Shown: positions 7,113-8,397 of the stretch, piece by piece
How the letters are laid out: every line of letters begins with the position of its first letter
How positions within the stretch are numbered: position 1 is the first letter of the stretch
NCBI GenBank assembly: GCA_016919605.1
Contig: JACXTQ010000177.1
Coordinates: 1-8,397, forward strand
Length of the DNA: 8,397 nt
Origin: Methylovulum sp.
GTDB taxonomy: Bacteria; Pseudomonadota; Gammaproteobacteria; Methylococcales; Methylomonadaceae
Direction: 5' to 3'
The notes under the pieces: model-generated
The model's database searches: none
The model's input: only the letters and a program-made list of their open reading frames with translations
What the model was told of the DNA's origin: nothing
Made by a program: the position numbers and the translations under genes

Positions 7113-7122
7113 ACGTTAAGTG

Positions 7123-8397
7123 ATGAGAGTGGCAGTTATTGGGTCGGGATTGGCCGCCTCAGCTACATTGAAGGCGTTGGTCGCGCGGGGCATAAAACCG
7201 ATAGTGTTGGATTATGGCGAACGTTTGGATAAAGGCAGACAACAGCTTGTGGACAAATTGTCTGCCTTGCCTCCCCAGCAATGGACGGCGGCCGATTACG
7301 AAACATTGTGCCATAATCCGACTCTCCATAATAAACGGGCTATTCCGACCAAGCTAGCATTCGGCTCGGATTATTTTTATGGCGGTCAACATCCACTTGC
7401 CCCATTACTGAGGGAAGCCGATATGCCACCGCTCAGTTATGCTTATGGTGGCTTAAGTATCGGTTGGGGAGGTTCGGCATTGCCTGCGGATGCCTGTGAT
7501 CTGGCCGATTGGCCAATCGCGACTAAGCAATTGCATGACTATTATGCCCAACTTTTGGCGCGTTTGCCTTATTCGGCGAGAGCGGATAATTTAAGCCTGA
7601 ACTTTCCTTTGCACAAAGCGAGTGGCGGCGCGGTGGGTTTATCGGCCGGTAACCGCCTGTTGTTGGCAAAGATGGCGGCAAGCGGCTTGGGGACTAAAGA
7701 CCAACTGGTCTTCGGTCAAGCCCGTTTGATGCTCGGACTTGCCGATACCGAAGCAGCCAGTGCTTGCCAATACTGCGGATGCTGTATGAGCGGCTGTGTA
7801 TATGAGGCTATTTACAAAGCCAGCCAAGAAATTGACCACTTGCGGGCGGCGAACCTAATTGACTATATGGGTGGTGTTTTGGTAAAGGAGCTAGCTGAAG
7901 AAACTAATCAGGTCAGGGTGTCGCTGGCTCGGCCTGGCGGGGAACAGGACGAACTGACGTTCAACCGGGTGTTTATTGCTGCCGGAGCAGTAGGCAGTAC
8001 CCGTCTGGTTTTGCGCTCTAAACGGCTGTATCGGCAACCGGTCTGTTTGAAATCTACCGGCGGTTTTATCATGCCCATGTTCAGCATCCAGAAAATGCTT
8101 AGCGCGTGGCCCAACGAGAATACCTTACCTGGGATTTTTTTGGAATTTAAAGTAAAAAATCTATCAGAGCATTGGGTACATACCCAATTGTCTACGCCTA
8201 ATGAATTAGTTTTGGCAAAACTGGGGATTATTAAGCAAAGCCTAGGGGGTTGGCATGCTTTTAAACGGCATTTGTCAAAGCACTTGCTGATTGCCCATTG
8301 TAATCTGCATTCTGATCATGCCAATGGTTATACCCTACAGCTTGAAAAATCCGCTGATGGCTCTGATACGTTGGTCGCCACCCGCCAAATCTCCCCC
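7123..8397 (+). CDS. GMC-like FAD-dependent oxidoreductase, 5' part (3' end outside window)
   Basis: The frame starting at ATG 7123 stays open for 425 codons to the window edge. It encodes a flavoprotein resembling the GMC (glucose-methanol-choline) oxidoreductases. The N-terminus MRVAVIGSGLAAS is a Rossmann dinucleotide site (GxGxxA at 7-12), with Asp30 at the end of the second strand in VLDYGERLD. GGLSIGWGGSALP at 109-121, followed by DWP, is the GMC FAD-binding loop. FIAAGAVGSTRLVLRS near 284-299 is the second FAD motif. Between them, Cys215, 218, 221 and 225 (plus Cys220) form CxxCxxCxxxC, the spacing of a ferredoxin [4Fe-4S] site. GMC proteins usually exceed 500 residues, so the catalytic His region is probably beyond the window. 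It starts 10 bases after the aminotransferase, as last visible gene of the operon. Substrate unknown; oxidation or reduction of a sugar or lipid moiety is possible. Confidence 0.85.
   Translation, partial: MRVAVIGSGLAASATLKALVARGIKPIVLDYGERLDKGRQQLVDKLSALPPQQWTAADYETLCHNPTLHNKRAIPTKLAFGSDYFYGGQHPLAPLLREADMPPLSYAYGGLSIGWGGSALPADACDLADWPIATKQLHDYYAQLLARLPYSARADNLSLNFPLHKASGGAVGLSAGNRLLLAKMAASGLGTKDQLVFGQARLMLGLADTEAASACQYCGCCMSGCVYEAIYKASQEIDHLRAANLIDYMGGVLVKELAEETNQVRVSLARPGGEQDELTFNRVFIAAGAVGSTRLVLRSKRLYRQPVCLKSTGGFIMPMFSIQKMLSAWPNENTLPGIFLEFKVKNLSEHWVHTQLSTPNELVLAKLGIIKQSLGGWHAFKRHLSKHLLIAHCNLHSDHANGYTLQLEKSADGSDTLVATRQISP

Noticed and set aside
7639..8114. Two minus-strand open frames (66 and 68 residues) near the right edge.
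   Set aside because: Both lie wholly inside the plus-strand FAD oxidoreductase frame, which has clear family motifs throughout; they have no homology features.

Overview
The window looks like a chromosomal segment of a Gram-negative, probably gammaproteobacterial, bacterium. The grounds are an OmpA-type outer-membrane protein at the left edge, moderate GC content, tightly packed genes with ATGA and short-gap junctions, and an O-antigen-like mix of sugar-modifying enzymes. Some sequence style recalls Methylococcales or related gammaproteobacteria, but that is an impression and not something the sequence proves.

Layout. (1) Positions 2-655 hold the 3' part of an OmpA-family porin/peptidoglycan-binding protein (end of the beta-barrel, Ala/Pro linker, thrombospondin type-3-like Ca-binding loop, OmpA C-terminal domain), followed by a clear intrinsic terminator at 700-730. 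(2) Positions 834-2485, minus strand, hold a two-gene unit: a WbqC-family protein and, coupled through an ATGA overlap, a membrane-anchored family 2 glycosyltransferase of the GtrB/ArnC/DPM type. (3) A 260-bp divergent intergenic region. (4) From 2746 to the right edge, plus strand, runs a compact six-gene operon: a second GtrB/ArnC-like GT2, a WecD-like GNAT acetyltransferase, an eight-or-so-helix UPF0104/YbhN-type flippase-like membrane protein, a left-handed beta-helix O- or N-acetyltransferase (GTG start), a DegT/DnrJ/EryC1 PLP aminotransferase, and the first 425 codons of a GMC-like FAD oxidoreductase that is cut by the window end and carries a ferredoxin-style four-cysteine motif.

How the parts may fit. 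The eight genes from 834 onward read as a surface glycan or glycolipid modification locus. The aminotransferase and the two acyltransferases are the enzymes expected for making and N-/O-acylating an amino sugar. The two GT2 enzymes are of the type that load a sugar onto polyprenyl phosphate or another lipid at the inner membrane. The UPF0104 protein is a candidate lipid-linked-sugar transporter. The WbqC protein and the FAD oxidoreductase are the least understood members. No sugar dehydratase, polymerase, Wzx/Wzy or ABC exporter is in the window, so the pathway is incomplete here and its product cannot be named. No RNA genes, mobile elements, CRISPR arrays or long repeats were seen.
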